Shown: piece after piece, positions 45,147-55,400 of the stretch | How the letters are laid out: every line of letters starts with the position of its first letter | Numbering within the stretch: the first letter of the stretch is position 1 | Origin: an uncultured Bacteroidota bacterium | GTDB taxonomy: Bacteria > Bacteroidota > Bacteroidia > Flavobacteriales > Flavobacteriaceae | DNA length: 64,000 nt | Assembly: GCA_902613595.1 (NCBI GenBank) | Contig: CACMHY010000005.1 | Location: forward strand, 26,768-90,767 | Direction: 5' to 3' | The notes under the pieces: model-generated | Database searches by the model: none | What the model saw: the letters and a program-made list of their open reading frames with translations, nothing else | What the model was told of the DNA's origin: nothing | Made by a program: the position numbers and the translations under genes

Positions 45147-45744
45147 ATTTGAATCTACTAAGAAGTTTAGTTTCGGAATAGCCATCCAAACCATTAATTG
45201 TTACAATACCCGCTTTGTCAAGTTGAACCCAACCATCATCTAAAAGTAAAGTTTGAGAAACATAAATATGTTCAATACTAGCTACAATTAATATAGTATC
45301 GTTTTCCTTAATGTGGTACTCGTTTTTGAAGCTGCAACCCATTTGCAAAGGAGATTCTTTAACAAAAGGAGCCTGCCAGTTTTCTTTTTTTTCTACCTCA
45401 AAATTTGTCTTATCAAATTCTGATATAAAATCAGGATATTTGGCAGAAGTATGATGAGCGTCAGAAATGACTTTTTTTGTTACAGCATTTAATGTAAATA
45501 TACCTGTTGACTTAATATTACTATAAGTGTGCCTTGGAACTGTAGTTGGTCTTAAGATAAAACCTATAAGAGCAGGGTTACTTCCGAGATGAATAACTGA
45601 ACTGAAAATTGCTAAATTTTCTTTACCCTCTTGTGATTGGGAACCAATGAGATTTGCTGATTTATATCCAGTTACACTGTTTATTAGATTAAGGCGATAA
45701 ACTTTGGAAAAATTTTTAAAGTCACTTGAATTGAAATGATGCAT
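45121..45744 (-). CDS. Flavin reductase family protein
   Basis: A 207-residue FMN-binding split barrel of the flavin reductase (DIM6/NTAB) family, with NSVTGYKSANLIGSQSQ, GFILRPTTVPRHTYSNIK and FTLNAVTKKVISDAHHTS, and a C-terminal YSETKLLSRFKYARP. It likely reduces FMN or binds it for an oxidase partner. It precedes the O-methyltransferase on the same strand with overlap, suggesting joint expression. Confidence 0.9.
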   Translation of the reverse strand: MHHFNSSDFKNFSKVYRLNLINSVTGYKSANLIGSQSQEGKENLAIFSSVIHLGSNPALIGFILRPTTVPRHTYSNIKSTGIFTLNAVTKKVISDAHHTSAKYPDFISEFDKTNFEVEKKENWQAPFVKESPLQMGCSFKNEYHIKENDTILIVASIEHIYVSQTLLLDDGWVQLDKAGIVTINGLDGYSETKLLSRFKYARPKRSE

Positions 45745-45781
45745 TAATCAGAAATAAATTTGATTGAACTTTAATGTCAGA

Positions 45782-45988
45782 TTAAGAATTTATTTTTTTA
45801 TCGAATTTTAAAACAATAAATATTATTATGCTGATAGCAATTACTAAGGAACCTATAAATAAATAATGGTCTGAAATTTGATTTGTTGAAAGGAAACCAG
45901 AAATAATTTTTTTATCTAAGAAAGAAATAAATAAACCAACTGGAATTAGAATTAAAATAATTATTAATGGTTTTGAAAAGTATTTCAT
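45782..45988 (-). CDS. Small membrane protein of unknown function
   Basis: A 68-residue protein with two predicted helices (LIIILILIPVGLFISFL and YLFIGSLVIAISIIIFIVL) and short charged ends. No family is recognised. It starts with ATG, lies 37 bases upstream of the flavin reductase gene on the same strand, and fits as the first gene of that unit. Composition matches neighbouring genes. Confidence 0.6.
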   Translation of the reverse strand: MKYFSKPLIIILILIPVGLFISFLDKKIISGFLSTNQISDHYLFIGSLVIAISIIIFIVLKFDKKINS

Positions 45989-46057
45989 TGTTTATTTTTT
46001 AGATGCTAAATACTAGAGTTTTCATAAATTTAATAAAAATATCAAAAGATAAACTTG

Positions 46058-46483
46058 ATGAATACAATTAACATTTTTGTATACATGTTGGCAATATTTT
46101 TCTATCAAAACCAAGATATTCAGGGCTTGTGGATTACAGAAGACGATGAAACAGGAAAGAAAAAATCTGAGGTTTTAATTTATAAAGAGGGAAATAAAGT
46201 CTATGGAAAAATAATTAATCTCATATTACCCGAAGATAAAGGTAAACTTTGCCTTAAGTGTAAAGGTGAAAATAAAAATAAACCTATAGAAGGACTTGTG
46301 ATTTTAAAAGACTTAATTTTGGAGGACGATACATGGGATAGTGGTACAATTTTAGACCCAAAATCTGGAAAAATTTACGACTGTTATATTTCACTTGAAG
46401 ACGACAATACACTCAAAGTAAGAGGCTTTTTAGGATTTTCTCTTTTAGGTAGAACACAGATTTGGAAGCGCAAACTTGATTAG
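46058..46483 (+). CDS. DUF2147 family secreted protein
   Basis: A 141-residue protein with a short hydrophobic N-terminus and the DUF2147 pattern: IQGLWITEDDETGKKKSEV, YKEGNKVYGKIINLI, KGENKNKPIEGLVILKDL, WDSGTILDPKSGKIYDCYIS, and LKVRGFLGFSLLGRTQIW. The family is periplasmic or lipocalin-like with unknown ligand. Start taken as the ATG at 46058; a TTG one codon upstream is equivalent. Confidence 0.88.
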   Translation: MNTINIFVYMLAIFFYQNQDIQGLWITEDDETGKKKSEVLIYKEGNKVYGKIINLILPEDKGKLCLKCKGENKNKPIEGLVILKDLILEDDTWDSGTILDPKSGKIYDCYISLEDDNTLKVRGFLGFSLLGRTQIWKRKLD

Positions 46484-46569
46484 TTCTATTTAAGAGTTAC
46501 ATATGATTAGCAAAAAGTTTTGTTATTCTTATTTGTATATTGTTAATTGTTAATCAAAAACCAAATATT

Positions 46570-46995
46570 ATGAATGAATTTGAAATTTTTCAAAATGCAA
46601 GCTTAAACTTTATAAATAATGCTATTTATCTTTTATGTGTTATTATAATGACTGCTTTAGCATTTTATCTAATTAGAAGAACCAGAGAATTAAATTTACC
46701 TACTTATGCGAAAGGTGTAATGACTTTGTTTTGCGTTTGTGTAATCTTTTTTGGCTTACAAGTATCGTCTTACCTAGTTTTAGCTCAAAAGGGGATGTCT
46801 TTACAATTATCTGAATTGCAAAATTCCGGTGTAGAATTGTCTTCAAGTGCAATAGCTACTATAGAACGTTATGGGCATACTGCCGATATGGGTCCTGTAA
46901 GTTTGGCTCCAGACTTACCCTCAATTGTTATTTGGGCAACAATCGGCTTCATGTTTATTGGTGGAATTTGGTTTAAATATCCTGATCAGAAATAG
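46570..46995 (+). CDS. Hypothetical membrane protein
   Basis: A 141-residue protein with three hydrophobic segments (AIYLLCVIIMTALAFYLI, KGVMTLFCVCVIFFGLQVSS, IVIWATIGFMFIGGIWF). No family is recognised. I choose the ATG at 46570 (MNEFEIFQN); in-frame starts upstream add a non-hydrophobic stretch. A clear hairpin terminator follows, so it is the last gene of its transcript. Confidence 0.75.
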   Translation: MNEFEIFQNASLNFINNAIYLLCVIIMTALAFYLIRRTRELNLPTYAKGVMTLFCVCVIFFGLQVSSYLVLAQKGMSLQLSELQNSGVELSSSAIATIERYGHTADMGPVSLAPDLPSIVIWATIGFMFIGGIWFKYPDQK

Positions 46996-47000
46996 TATTT

Positions 47001-47025
47001 AAAACCCTTCATATTCAGGGTTTTT
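47001..47025 (+). terminator. Rho-independent terminator
   Basis: AAAACCCT (47001-47008) pairs with AGGGTTTT (47017-47024) across an 8-base loop, and the 3' arm runs into a T tract. It lies 6 bases after the hypothetical membrane gene. Confidence 0.75.
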
Positions 47026-47062
47026 ATTTACGTCGTATATTTATGAATATTTTAATTTTTAG

Positions 47063-47569
47063 GTGATTTCACAATTAAGTAAATTTTCCACAAGCTCCGA
47101 AATATTAATTAATTCGAAGGTAGACAAAGTGTGGACTCTCTTAACAAAAACCTCGCATTTAGAATTAGTTCATCCATTTTGTAAATCACACAAAAAATTA
47201 GTTTGGGATGATAAAAATAAAATAGATCAACTTACTTATATAAATGGATTAACATATGAGCGTAATTTCTACAATTTTGAAAAAAATAAGGGGTTTAAAT
47301 TAATGATTGGAAAAAAAGACGGGAAGAAGTCTAGAGTAGTTTGGAGATTAAATCCTTTAAATGAAAAAACATATCTATCAATTAGAGTCACCCCTTATAT
47401 CTCTGAAAAATATCATTTAATTACATATAATTTTTTATTAATATTTTACATTCTCCCTTTACTAAAAAAGTATTTAAATAGTGTTACCAAAGGGATTAAA
47501 TATTATTTGGAAGAAGGGCTTTCAGTAAAACAAAATCAGTTTGGAAAACATAAATGGTTTTCTAGCTAG
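47063..47569 (+). CDS. SRPBCC/START-like domain protein
   Basis: A 168-residue protein with the polyketide-cyclase/START-like pattern: SSEILINSKVDKVWTLLTKT at the N-terminus, LTYINGLTYERNFY, a VWRLNPLNEKTYLSIRVTPY strand pair and a C-terminal helix. Such proteins bind hydrophobic ligands. The C-terminal helix is strongly hydrophobic (LITYNFLLIFYILPLL) and may touch the membrane. The start is GTG at 47063. Ligand unknown. It overlaps the convergent M1 gene by 8 bases. Confidence 0.75.
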   Translation: MISQLSKFSTSSEILINSKVDKVWTLLTKTSHLELVHPFCKSHKKLVWDDKNKIDQLTYINGLTYERNFYNFEKNKGFKLMIGKKDGKKSRVVWRLNPLNEKTYLSIRVTPYISEKYHLITYNFLLIFYILPLLKKYLNSVTKGIKYYLEEGLSVKQNQFGKHKWFSS

Positions 47570-49256
47570 ATTTTATTTTTTTTAGTGTATGGTTTTTCAA
47601 TACCCACATGTTAGGATCAATAATAACATTCAATGGCTCTTTATCAGCCTTAATCTTGTACAATCTATTTAATTGTTTTAGATTAATTTTTTCAATTTTA
47701 TATTCATTTTCACCATAATCAATACCAATTTCGATAGGCATTTCAATTATAACATTGCCTTTTTGAACTTGTTTAAGTTCTAGAGTAATTTCTTGCAGAT
47801 TTTTTTCATATTTCCAAACCCCATCTAAAACTAAGTTACCTGGTTTATAAAGCCACTGATCAAAAAACTTAGTTAAATCTTTTCCTGAGATCTCCTCCAT
47901 AATAGTTTTGAAATCTTTTGTTGATGCATTTAAATCTTTATATTTTAAGTAATATGCTCTTATCCCTTTCCAAAATATTTTTGTGCCGAGGAGTCCTCTC
48001 AACATATGCAATATCCAGCTGCCTTTTTGGTACGTTTGGACACTGGTAACATCTTTCATGTCCTTTAAATCATTGTGTATAACAGTATAATTAGGATATT
48101 TTTTATGAAAATTATCAACTGTTTTTTTACTAGATTTTAATCCTTTAATAAATTCATCTCGACCATATTCATGTTCGATAAATAATAATGTAAAATAAGT
48201 AGCAAAACCTTCACTAAGCCAAATATCGTCCCAACTAAATTCTGTAACAGAATTACCAAACCATTGATGTGCTATCTCATGAATAATTACATTTCTCCAT
48301 CTTTCATTTCTGTCTCCTACAACAGATTTATCACTATACAAAATAGCTGATGCTGCCTCCATACCTCCACTCACACTGTTGGACTGAACATTTGCTAGTT
48401 TTTCATATGAAAATGGACCTATATTGTTTTCATAAAACTCAAGGGCATTTTTAGTTGGATTTGAATAATCGTAAAAACCAGCATCTCTATCTTGTTTAAA
48501 AACCCAAGTTTGAAGTGATTTACCTTTAAATTCATCAAAATATTGAATAGCAAATTCTGCAACACCCAAGACATAGAGCCATGGGGCAATAGGAACTGAT
48601 TGTTTCCAATGAGTTAGTAATTTATTGCCATCTAAATGTGTCTCTTCAATTTTTAAACCATTTGAAATTACTTGATAATGGTCTGGAGCTGTTACTACGA
48701 ATTCACATTTAGCTTTATCAGATGGATGATCAATTAATGCAAGCCAATGTCTTGCTCTGTTTGGCCAATTATCACTAAAAAAAGTTCTATCACCATATTT
48801 ATTATCTCCTATATAGAGTCCCTCTTCTGGTATTCCTCTATAAATGATTTTAAACTGAACCCTATCATTTTTTTTTGACGCAGTATTTAGAAAAATATAT
48901 AAATTATTATTTTCATGAATAAACTTTAGTTTTTTATTATTAGATAATAAATCAATAACCTTCATGCCTTTTCCATTACTTTCATTTGATGCATTAACTA
49001 AATCCAATCTTATTTTCTTTATGCCATTTTCTACAAAACGAAGATCAATAATTTCTTCACAGAAAATTTCATCTTTTTCATCAGATAAGGTGATGTTAAA
49101 AACGTAATTCAAAACATCTATTTTCTGATTCTTTGGATAGGGGTCAGAGTTCGCATAACAAATGCTGTAAGGAGTTGAAATAACCAAAAACAAAAGCAGA
49201 AACAGAAATATAATTTTATTCAAGATTAGAATAATATGTACTGGTTTATTTTTCAT
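47562..49256 (-). CDS. M1 family aminopeptidase, secreted (short form)
   Basis: A 564-residue M1 peptidase with a signal peptide (core IIFLFLLLFLVIS). The exopeptidase motif is GGMEAAS and the zinc site is HEIAHQWFG (about residue 324) with the third ligand in WLSEGFATYF. The short length, lacking a C-terminal HEAT-like domain, resembles cold-active or Leu/Arg aminopeptidase types. It is a second M1 enzyme in the window, distinct in motifs from the one at 41.8 kb. Confidence 0.93.
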   Translation of the reverse strand: MKNKPVHIILILNKIIFLFLLLFLVISTPYSICYANSDPYPKNQKIDVLNYVFNITLSDEKDEIFCEEIIDLRFVENGIKKIRLDLVNASNESNGKGMKVIDLLSNNKKLKFIHENNNLYIFLNTASKKNDRVQFKIIYRGIPEEGLYIGDNKYGDRTFFSDNWPNRARHWLALIDHPSDKAKCEFVVTAPDHYQVISNGLKIEETHLDGNKLLTHWKQSVPIAPWLYVLGVAEFAIQYFDEFKGKSLQTWVFKQDRDAGFYDYSNPTKNALEFYENNIGPFSYEKLANVQSNSVSGGMEAASAILYSDKSVVGDRNERWRNVIIHEIAHQWFGNSVTEFSWDDIWLSEGFATYFTLLFIEHEYGRDEFIKGLKSSKKTVDNFHKKYPNYTVIHNDLKDMKDVTSVQTYQKGSWILHMLRGLLGTKIFWKGIRAYYLKYKDLNASTKDFKTIMEEISGKDLTKFFDQWLYKPGNLVLDGVWKYEKNLQEITLELKQVQKGNVIIEMPIEIGIDYGENEYKIEKINLKQLNRLYKIKADKEPLNVIIDPNMWVLKNHTLKKIKSS

Positions 49257-49334
49257 TCGGAAAGTCTAAAAATTTTGGTTTTAGCAGAATAATAAATAAG
49301 GTTGGGATGAAATAAAAATAACCATTTTTATTCA

Positions 49335-51458
49335 CTATTTTTTTTCAGTTATTTTAAAAGTAGTTTTTCTGTTTAGACTATGGAAATACTCTGGTCTTTT
49401 TGAACATTTAATCTCTTTAATTTCAGCATTTGAAATTGATTTTTGTACTTCAGTTAATTTTTCAGTTGCCTTTTCATAAGTATCGAAAATTCCAAGGTTA
49501 ACTTGGTAGTAAATATTAACTTTTATTATTTCGACTGATGTAGGATCTAACGATTTTTCTCTTGCAAAATTATCAGCGCTTATTTTATTGCTGAAAAGCC
49601 CAACGGCTATAGTAAATTTATTTACAGAACTTCCCTCTACCTTATTTTCACCGAAAGCCTTTTCTTCAATTACTGTTTTAACATTTAGTCTTGTTTTTAT
49701 ATAATTACTTATTGTTTTTGTTCTTCGCTCACTTAACTTTTGATTATATGTTCTTTTACCTTGACAGTCAGTGAATGAAGAAATTTCAATTTTTAAATTT
49801 GGATTATTATTTAAAATTTCAGCTATTGAATCTAATCTAGGCATAAATTTCTCTTTCAATTCGTATTTATCAAAATCAAAATATATAGGTTTTAAAACAT
49901 TCTCGTAGTTTATTGATTTTTGAAAATTCTTATTTTCTAATGTAACTTTTATTTTGTCAGAGTTTCCAAAATCACTAACAATCCTATAAGAAAAAGAATC
50001 TTTCTTAAACTCATTAGAATTTGGATTATACCAGAAAGTACCATTTGGATTTAAATTTAATTTTCCATTAGTAACATCATTAACTATTGTGACTTTTAAT
50101 GGGATAAGTTGAGCTAAAGGATCATTTTTTTTCATTTTTTCTATATCATTTTTTAAAACGTTATTAGATCCTACTACAAGAGTATCTGTTCCAAAAAAAT
50201 TGTAAGAATCTTCCTCACCTTCAATTTTAGGTATAAACTTAAAGGCATATATATCGTCATCACCTTTACCTCCTTTTCTATTAGAACTTATAAATCCAGT
50301 TTTGGTTTTTATATCGATTGAAAAAGATGTATCGTCATATTCTGAATTAAAAGGCTTACTTAAAATATTATTTTCCCAGCGATTATATATTTTATTTGTT
50401 GCTAAATAAATATTAAACTTTTGATTGGAACCTTTATTAGAGGAATAAAAAAGATATTTATCTGAAAAAATGAAGGGAAAAACTTCATCTTTTTCAGTAT
50501 TGATATCTGGTCCCATATTTGTTATTTCACCTACAATCTTGTCATCTTCTATCTTAACATAGTAAAGATCCATACCACCATATCCTCCGGGGCGATCACT
50601 TGAGAAATATAAAACTTTACCATCTGGCGAAATTGTTGGATGAATTGAAGAGTAGTCGTCGAAGTTTAATTCCAAAAGTTTTGGAAGTTCTTTACCAAAT
50701 TTATCATAGGGAATTTGAAAAATTGCTAGTTGAATATTTTTAATTTTTCTAACCTTGTTTGTAGTCCTTGTCAGATATAACATTTTAGTTATAGGGTTTA
50801 ATGAAATAGGACCGTCTTGGTAGATAGAATTGAATCTTATATTAAGTTCGTTAGCAGACTTAGTTTTGAATGTTGAGGTATCAATTTCGGTTTTATACAA
50901 GTTGTAAATCTGATTTATTGATTTAATTTTTTTCCGAATGTATTTTTGATTGCCTAAATAGAAGATTGATCCCTTATCTGGATCAATCATAAATGCACCA
51001 AATTCAGATTTTTGAGTATTTAGGTTTAAATTTAAAACTTCATAATTTTTTGAATTTATACTTGTTTTCAGGTCAGTATTATCATTAATAGGTATTCTTT
51101 TAGCCTTTTCAATGTATTCTCTAACCAGCTGTTTGTTTTCAGGTATCAAGGAGATATAGTCATAATAATCAGCGACATTAGCATAATCTGATTGAACCAG
51201 AGGATCTAAAACCTTTGCTGCTTCTTCAGTCCTTTTTATATTTTTTAATGACTTAGAGTATATTCTTACAGTATTTGGAAAAAGTGAGTCCTCTATGTTA
51301 GATAACCTCTCAACAACTTTTGCAAAATCTTTATTTTCAAAAAAATATTCTGCCCATTGGATATTGTAATTTAAATCCTTGTCAGTTTTATCTGATTTTT
51401 CTTGACCCAGACTATAAAAACTTATTAAAATTGATATTATAAAAGCTGCTTTTTTCAT
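49335..51458 (-). CDS. PD40/OmpA-family protein with nested SPOR domain
   Basis: A 707-residue secreted protein (signal core FIISILISFYSLGQ). Domains in order: helical TPR-like N-terminus (about 30-110); PD40 beta-propeller blades (about 170-410, with HPTISPDGKVLYFSSDRPGG and GFISSNRKGGKGDDDIYAF); a cadherin/VCBS-like beta domain (about 420-515, NGTFWYNPNSNEFKKDSFSY); and an OmpA domain (about 525 to end) whose first part is YFDFDKYELK... SERRTKTIS. After FGENKV a SPOR-like segment is inserted (about 613-683; FTIAVGLFSNKISADNF, YYQVNLGIFDTYEKATEKL), and the OmpA domain then closes with CSKRPEYFHSLNRKTTFKI. It would anchor the adhesin cassette to peptidoglycan. Last gene of the cassette. Confidence 0.88.
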   Translation of the reverse strand: MKKAAFIISILISFYSLGQEKSDKTDKDLNYNIQWAEYFFENKDFAKVVERLSNIEDSLFPNTVRIYSKSLKNIKRTEEAAKVLDPLVQSDYANVADYYDYISLIPENKQLVREYIEKAKRIPINDNTDLKTSINSKNYEVLNLNLNTQKSEFGAFMIDPDKGSIFYLGNQKYIRKKIKSINQIYNLYKTEIDTSTFKTKSANELNIRFNSIYQDGPISLNPITKMLYLTRTTNKVRKIKNIQLAIFQIPYDKFGKELPKLLELNFDDYSSIHPTISPDGKVLYFSSDRPGGYGGMDLYYVKIEDDKIVGEITNMGPDINTEKDEVFPFIFSDKYLFYSSNKGSNQKFNIYLATNKIYNRWENNILSKPFNSEYDDTSFSIDIKTKTGFISSNRKGGKGDDDIYAFKFIPKIEGEEDSYNFFGTDTLVVGSNNVLKNDIEKMKKNDPLAQLIPLKVTIVNDVTNGKLNLNPNGTFWYNPNSNEFKKDSFSYRIVSDFGNSDKIKVTLENKNFQKSINYENVLKPIYFDFDKYELKEKFMPRLDSIAEILNNNPNLKIEISSFTDCQGKRTYNQKLSERRTKTISNYIKTRLNVKTVIEEKAFGENKVEGSSVNKFTIAVGLFSNKISADNFAREKSLDPTSVEIIKVNIYYQVNLGIFDTYEKATEKLTEVQKSISNAEIKEIKCSKRPEYFHSLNRKTTFKITEKK

Positions 51459-51460
51459 TA

Positions 51461-52409
51461 TTAGAAAATTCTAGGGGATCTTAGTACACCGAATGCTCTT
51501 GGATTAAATTCATAACGTAGTAGAAACTCGTGAGAATAAGTATCTGTAAAATTCCTTATCCCAATTGAATTTGAAAACACATAACCAACACTAAAACTGT
51601 TGCTAATGTGAATTCCTGCAATTAGGCCAATACCAGCTCCTGATTGAATGACATCATTTGATATGCTGACAAGGTTTTTTAACTGAGGACCAAACCAAAT
51701 AGATTTGTTAAAGTAGAGTAAAGTGCTAAAATCATAAGAAACAGGGCTTCTACTTGTAAATTTTAGCAAAAGACTTGGCTTTAATTCAATGGAATTAGAT
51801 AATGATATTAAACCACCGGTAATAAAGTAATTGTGTCGGATTAAAAAATATTTTTCGTCTTGAATCATTCTAGGTATTGAATATCCAAAATAAAACCTTG
51901 GTGTGTGATAGTAAAACCCAAAACCAATATTTGGTTCTAATGATTCAGGGATATCATTTGTATATAGAGTATAATCTTGCTGTTGTTGTGGGGAGAGTAT
52001 ATCACTATTAAAATCGAAAAGTGAGGCTGATAACTTTAAACCAAGGCCTAAATAATGTTTTTTATCGTTCAATTTTTAGTTGATAAGCTAAATCTGCTGC
52101 AAACTGTGAACTTTCTAATGGACCAATCCGATCAACAAGACCAGTTAAGGAAAAGCCAAGATTTTTATTATTTCTAGAGCCGTTATATGCAAAACTGTGA
52201 GTTACAGGAGCTCCCTCAAAACCAACCCATTGGGATCTGGATAAAAATGTAAATGATGAATAGTTTTTTGAACCAGCGTAACCTGCATTAAAACTTTGGT
52301 GATTAAACATATACATGTTAAAACTTGATTCTTGCTGACTATAAATAATCAAAGGGAGCATCAAAAAAATTGAGCTAAAAAATTTTAATATATCTTTTCT
52401 CTTCATCAT
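51461..52409 (-). pseudogene. PorP/SprF-family T9SS outer-membrane protein, interrupted by one-base frameshift
   Basis: Two adjacent frames together make one PorP/SprF protein of normal length (about 315 residues). The first (52409-52062) has a signal peptide and QWVGFEGAPVTHSFAYNG and ends with ADLAYQLKIER and a stop. The second (52072-51461) has no ATG and reads NDKKHYLGLGLKLSA onward to the C-terminal barrel. Removing one A from the A5 run at 52073-52077 joins them as YQLKLNDKKHYLGLG, the usual PorP sequence. The intact protein would be an outer-membrane partner needed to export the type B cargo encoded just upstream, with whose stop it shares four bases (ATGA). It could be a true pseudogene, a sequencing indel or a recoding site. 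Confidence 0.85.
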
Positions 52410-55400
52410 CTTTTAATGTAAATAAACCCTTTATGTAATTCTCCTCCTTCACTTTCTTCAAAGAAATAAAAGTAAACACCCTCTGGAAGTAATTTCGAAT
52501 TATCCCCATAGCTCATGTTAGGTGCACCGTCCCAATCATTTTGATAGTTTTTCGTTTCATATACTTTTTGTTCCCATCTATTATAAATTATTAATCGGTG
52601 GTCTGGAAAAGCATCTATACCTGAAATAACAAATAAATCATTTATTCCGTCACCATTTGGACTAAATGAATTTGGAATAAAAAGTTCCTGAAAAACAAGT
52701 TCTATTGAGTCAGTTAATACTGGGACTGGACATGAGCTCAACAATTGCTCAACTTTCAGCCTAAATTTATATCCAACATAATTTTTATTTGGATTAGTAA
52801 GTTCTAATTTTGGAGTATAAACTCCTCTGAAATCTATATCCTCGCTTAAATCAGTCCAATCTTCAAAATCTCTTTTAATCTGCCACCTAAAATAGTAGGA
52901 AGAAGCAGAATAAGGATAACTTAGCGTTGTTGACTTGCCTGGCTCTATTTCAACAAAAATTTGATCTGGTGATAAAATTTCAGGTAAATCTAAGACCTCT
53001 AAAAAGTCATAAATTCCATTATTATTTAAATCTTGTGGTATTCCGTTATATGAATCTTGGTCTAACACGAGTCCATTACTGTCTACAAATAATATAGAAT
53101 CACCAATAATACCATCATTATTTTGATCTATAAAACCAGCTTCTACGACGTCAAAACAGCCATCATTATCACTATCTAAGTCAATACTGTTTGGTATACC
53201 GTCTCCATCAGTATCTTGTTCAGTTTCTATTTCATCTTTTATACCATCGTTATCGTCATCTTGATCTATACTATTTTCAACACCATCTGAGTCACAATCA
53301 GGAGAACTTGTAACTGGCTCTGTAACGCTTTCGGATTTGAAACTACAATTATTTTCAGGGTCTGTGGAATCTTCACTCTCTTTTGAATTTAAAACTCCAT
53401 CTCCGTCGATATCATCATCACAAACATCTCCTATACCATCTTTATCTAAATCAGATTGGTCATAGTTGCTTGCTAGTGGGCAGTTATCAAGATCGTTTCT
53501 TACACCATCACCATCCAAATCATCATTATCTTCATTAATTACAATAACTGATGTTGGTAAAACAGTTCTATATGTAATATCTGAGCGAACGTCATCTACA
53601 GATATGATAATTTCCGAGCCAATATCTCCATCAATTATTGGATCGTCTTTACCTGTTACGATTATCTCTTGATTAATATTCCAATTATCTTTTGTAAAGA
53701 CTAATTCTGAAAAATTGATTAACAATTCTGTAATATCAGCAACACCAAAATTTAAAAATACATCTGTATTTATTGCTGAAGTTAAACTTACACTTAGTAT
53801 TGAAGTTGTTCCATTTTCAGAAACATTATCAGACAAGTTAAAAACAACTTGTGCAACATCATCATCCTCATTTGTTAGAGTTGGATTTGAAACATCATCT
53901 GCCCCTATAGCATCATAAAAAGTACTCACAGATGTAGGATCTCCTGTAATTAAAATTAACTCCTGGTTTCCATCCGCAAAAAGTTCATCTATTCCAGTAA
54001 TTGTCACCACATTTGAACTGGGGTTATTCCAATTATCAGCAAGTATAGTAATACTATCTGCAGACAAGTCCATCTCATTTGCTGGGCCATCAAGACTCAG
54101 AGGTATTGTTACACTTTCTCCACCATCAGGCTTTGACAAAAGACTAAATTGAACAACTACATAATCTCCAGATTCACTAGTTGAGAAATCATCATTTAAA
54201 ACTGTTAAAATTATTCCAGGAGAATCGTTATCCTGATTTGACATGTTAACATCATCTACCGTTGACCCATCTAGCAGACCATAATTGTCATCAGTCGATG
54301 ATACATTACCTGTAATAATAATATAATCAGCAGCACCATCACTCACGGGAGGATCGTCATCCACACCAGTGACAGTAACTACTTGAGGAATATTCCAGTT
54401 AGTTGCATTGAAGGAAATAATAGAGGTAGACAAAACTCCCTCCAACTCATTAGTTGAAGTTAATTCTATAAATACATCACTTAAGGGTTCAGTTGTTAAA
54501 TTAATTTCAAATGAACCTGTATCTCCAGATTCACTAGTCAAATTATCTAAAACATTTACTATTATATCTACTACCTCGTTATCTTCAGTAATTACGTCTA
54601 CAGATTTGTCCGCGGCTCCTGTAAAAGAAGCATCAGAACTTGAGCTTACCGAACCAGTGATAGTAGAGGTTTGATTTTCATCGAAAATAAAGTCATCTAC
54701 AACTTGTAGACTTATAGTTTGTGGAATATTCCAATTAGTAGAATTAAAAGTAACAGTAGGATTAACAATTGTTGCTTCTGTAGAATCATTCCCAGAAAAA
54801 TCAATAATAACATCAGAGGAAGGAATAGCAGTTAACGAAACTGTAAATGTAACAAGGTCACCAAGTGCTTCTTCTTTTAGATTTCCACTAACATCACTTA
54901 TAGTAAAGTCACCTATATCATCATCAATTGTTAAAACTTGTCGGTCTTCTGGAGGTAGTGATAAAAATGCGGGATCAGAAGCGGCATTTATTCTGGCCGT
55001 AATTGATGTATTTTGATCGCCATCAATTAAAAAATCATCTGCACTATTGATAATTATTGTTTGTGAAACATTCCAATTGGAATTTGTAAATGTTAAACTA
55101 GTATCACTTAAAGTTTTTTCTGTTGAATCATTATTTATTATATCAACAAAAACATCATTTATTGGCTGCTTTGTTAAAACTATCGAGAATTCTGCTGTAG
55201 CAGGATCATTTTCAGTCACAAAGGCGGGATCTACTATACCTCTTTTTCCAGCTGAAGGTGAAATTGTTGTAGACTCTGAATCTGTTGGTAGTTCAACGCC
55301 ACCCTCTCCAGTTGTTACTTCATCTTCAACTGTTCTAATAACCTGTGAAACATCCCATCCAGGAATATCATTGTTAAAAATTGTCACACTATAAGTAGAA

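Noticed and set aside
49311..49332. AATAAAAAT/ATTTTTATT inverted repeat behind the OmpA gene as a terminator
   Set aside because: The stem contains only A-T pairs and would be weak; such repeats are expected by chance in this composition.
55047..55394. 115-codon frame on the + strand inside the adhesin gene
   Set aside because: It is antisense to the Calx-beta-like repeats. Its composition mirrors the repeat-coding strand and it has no family features.
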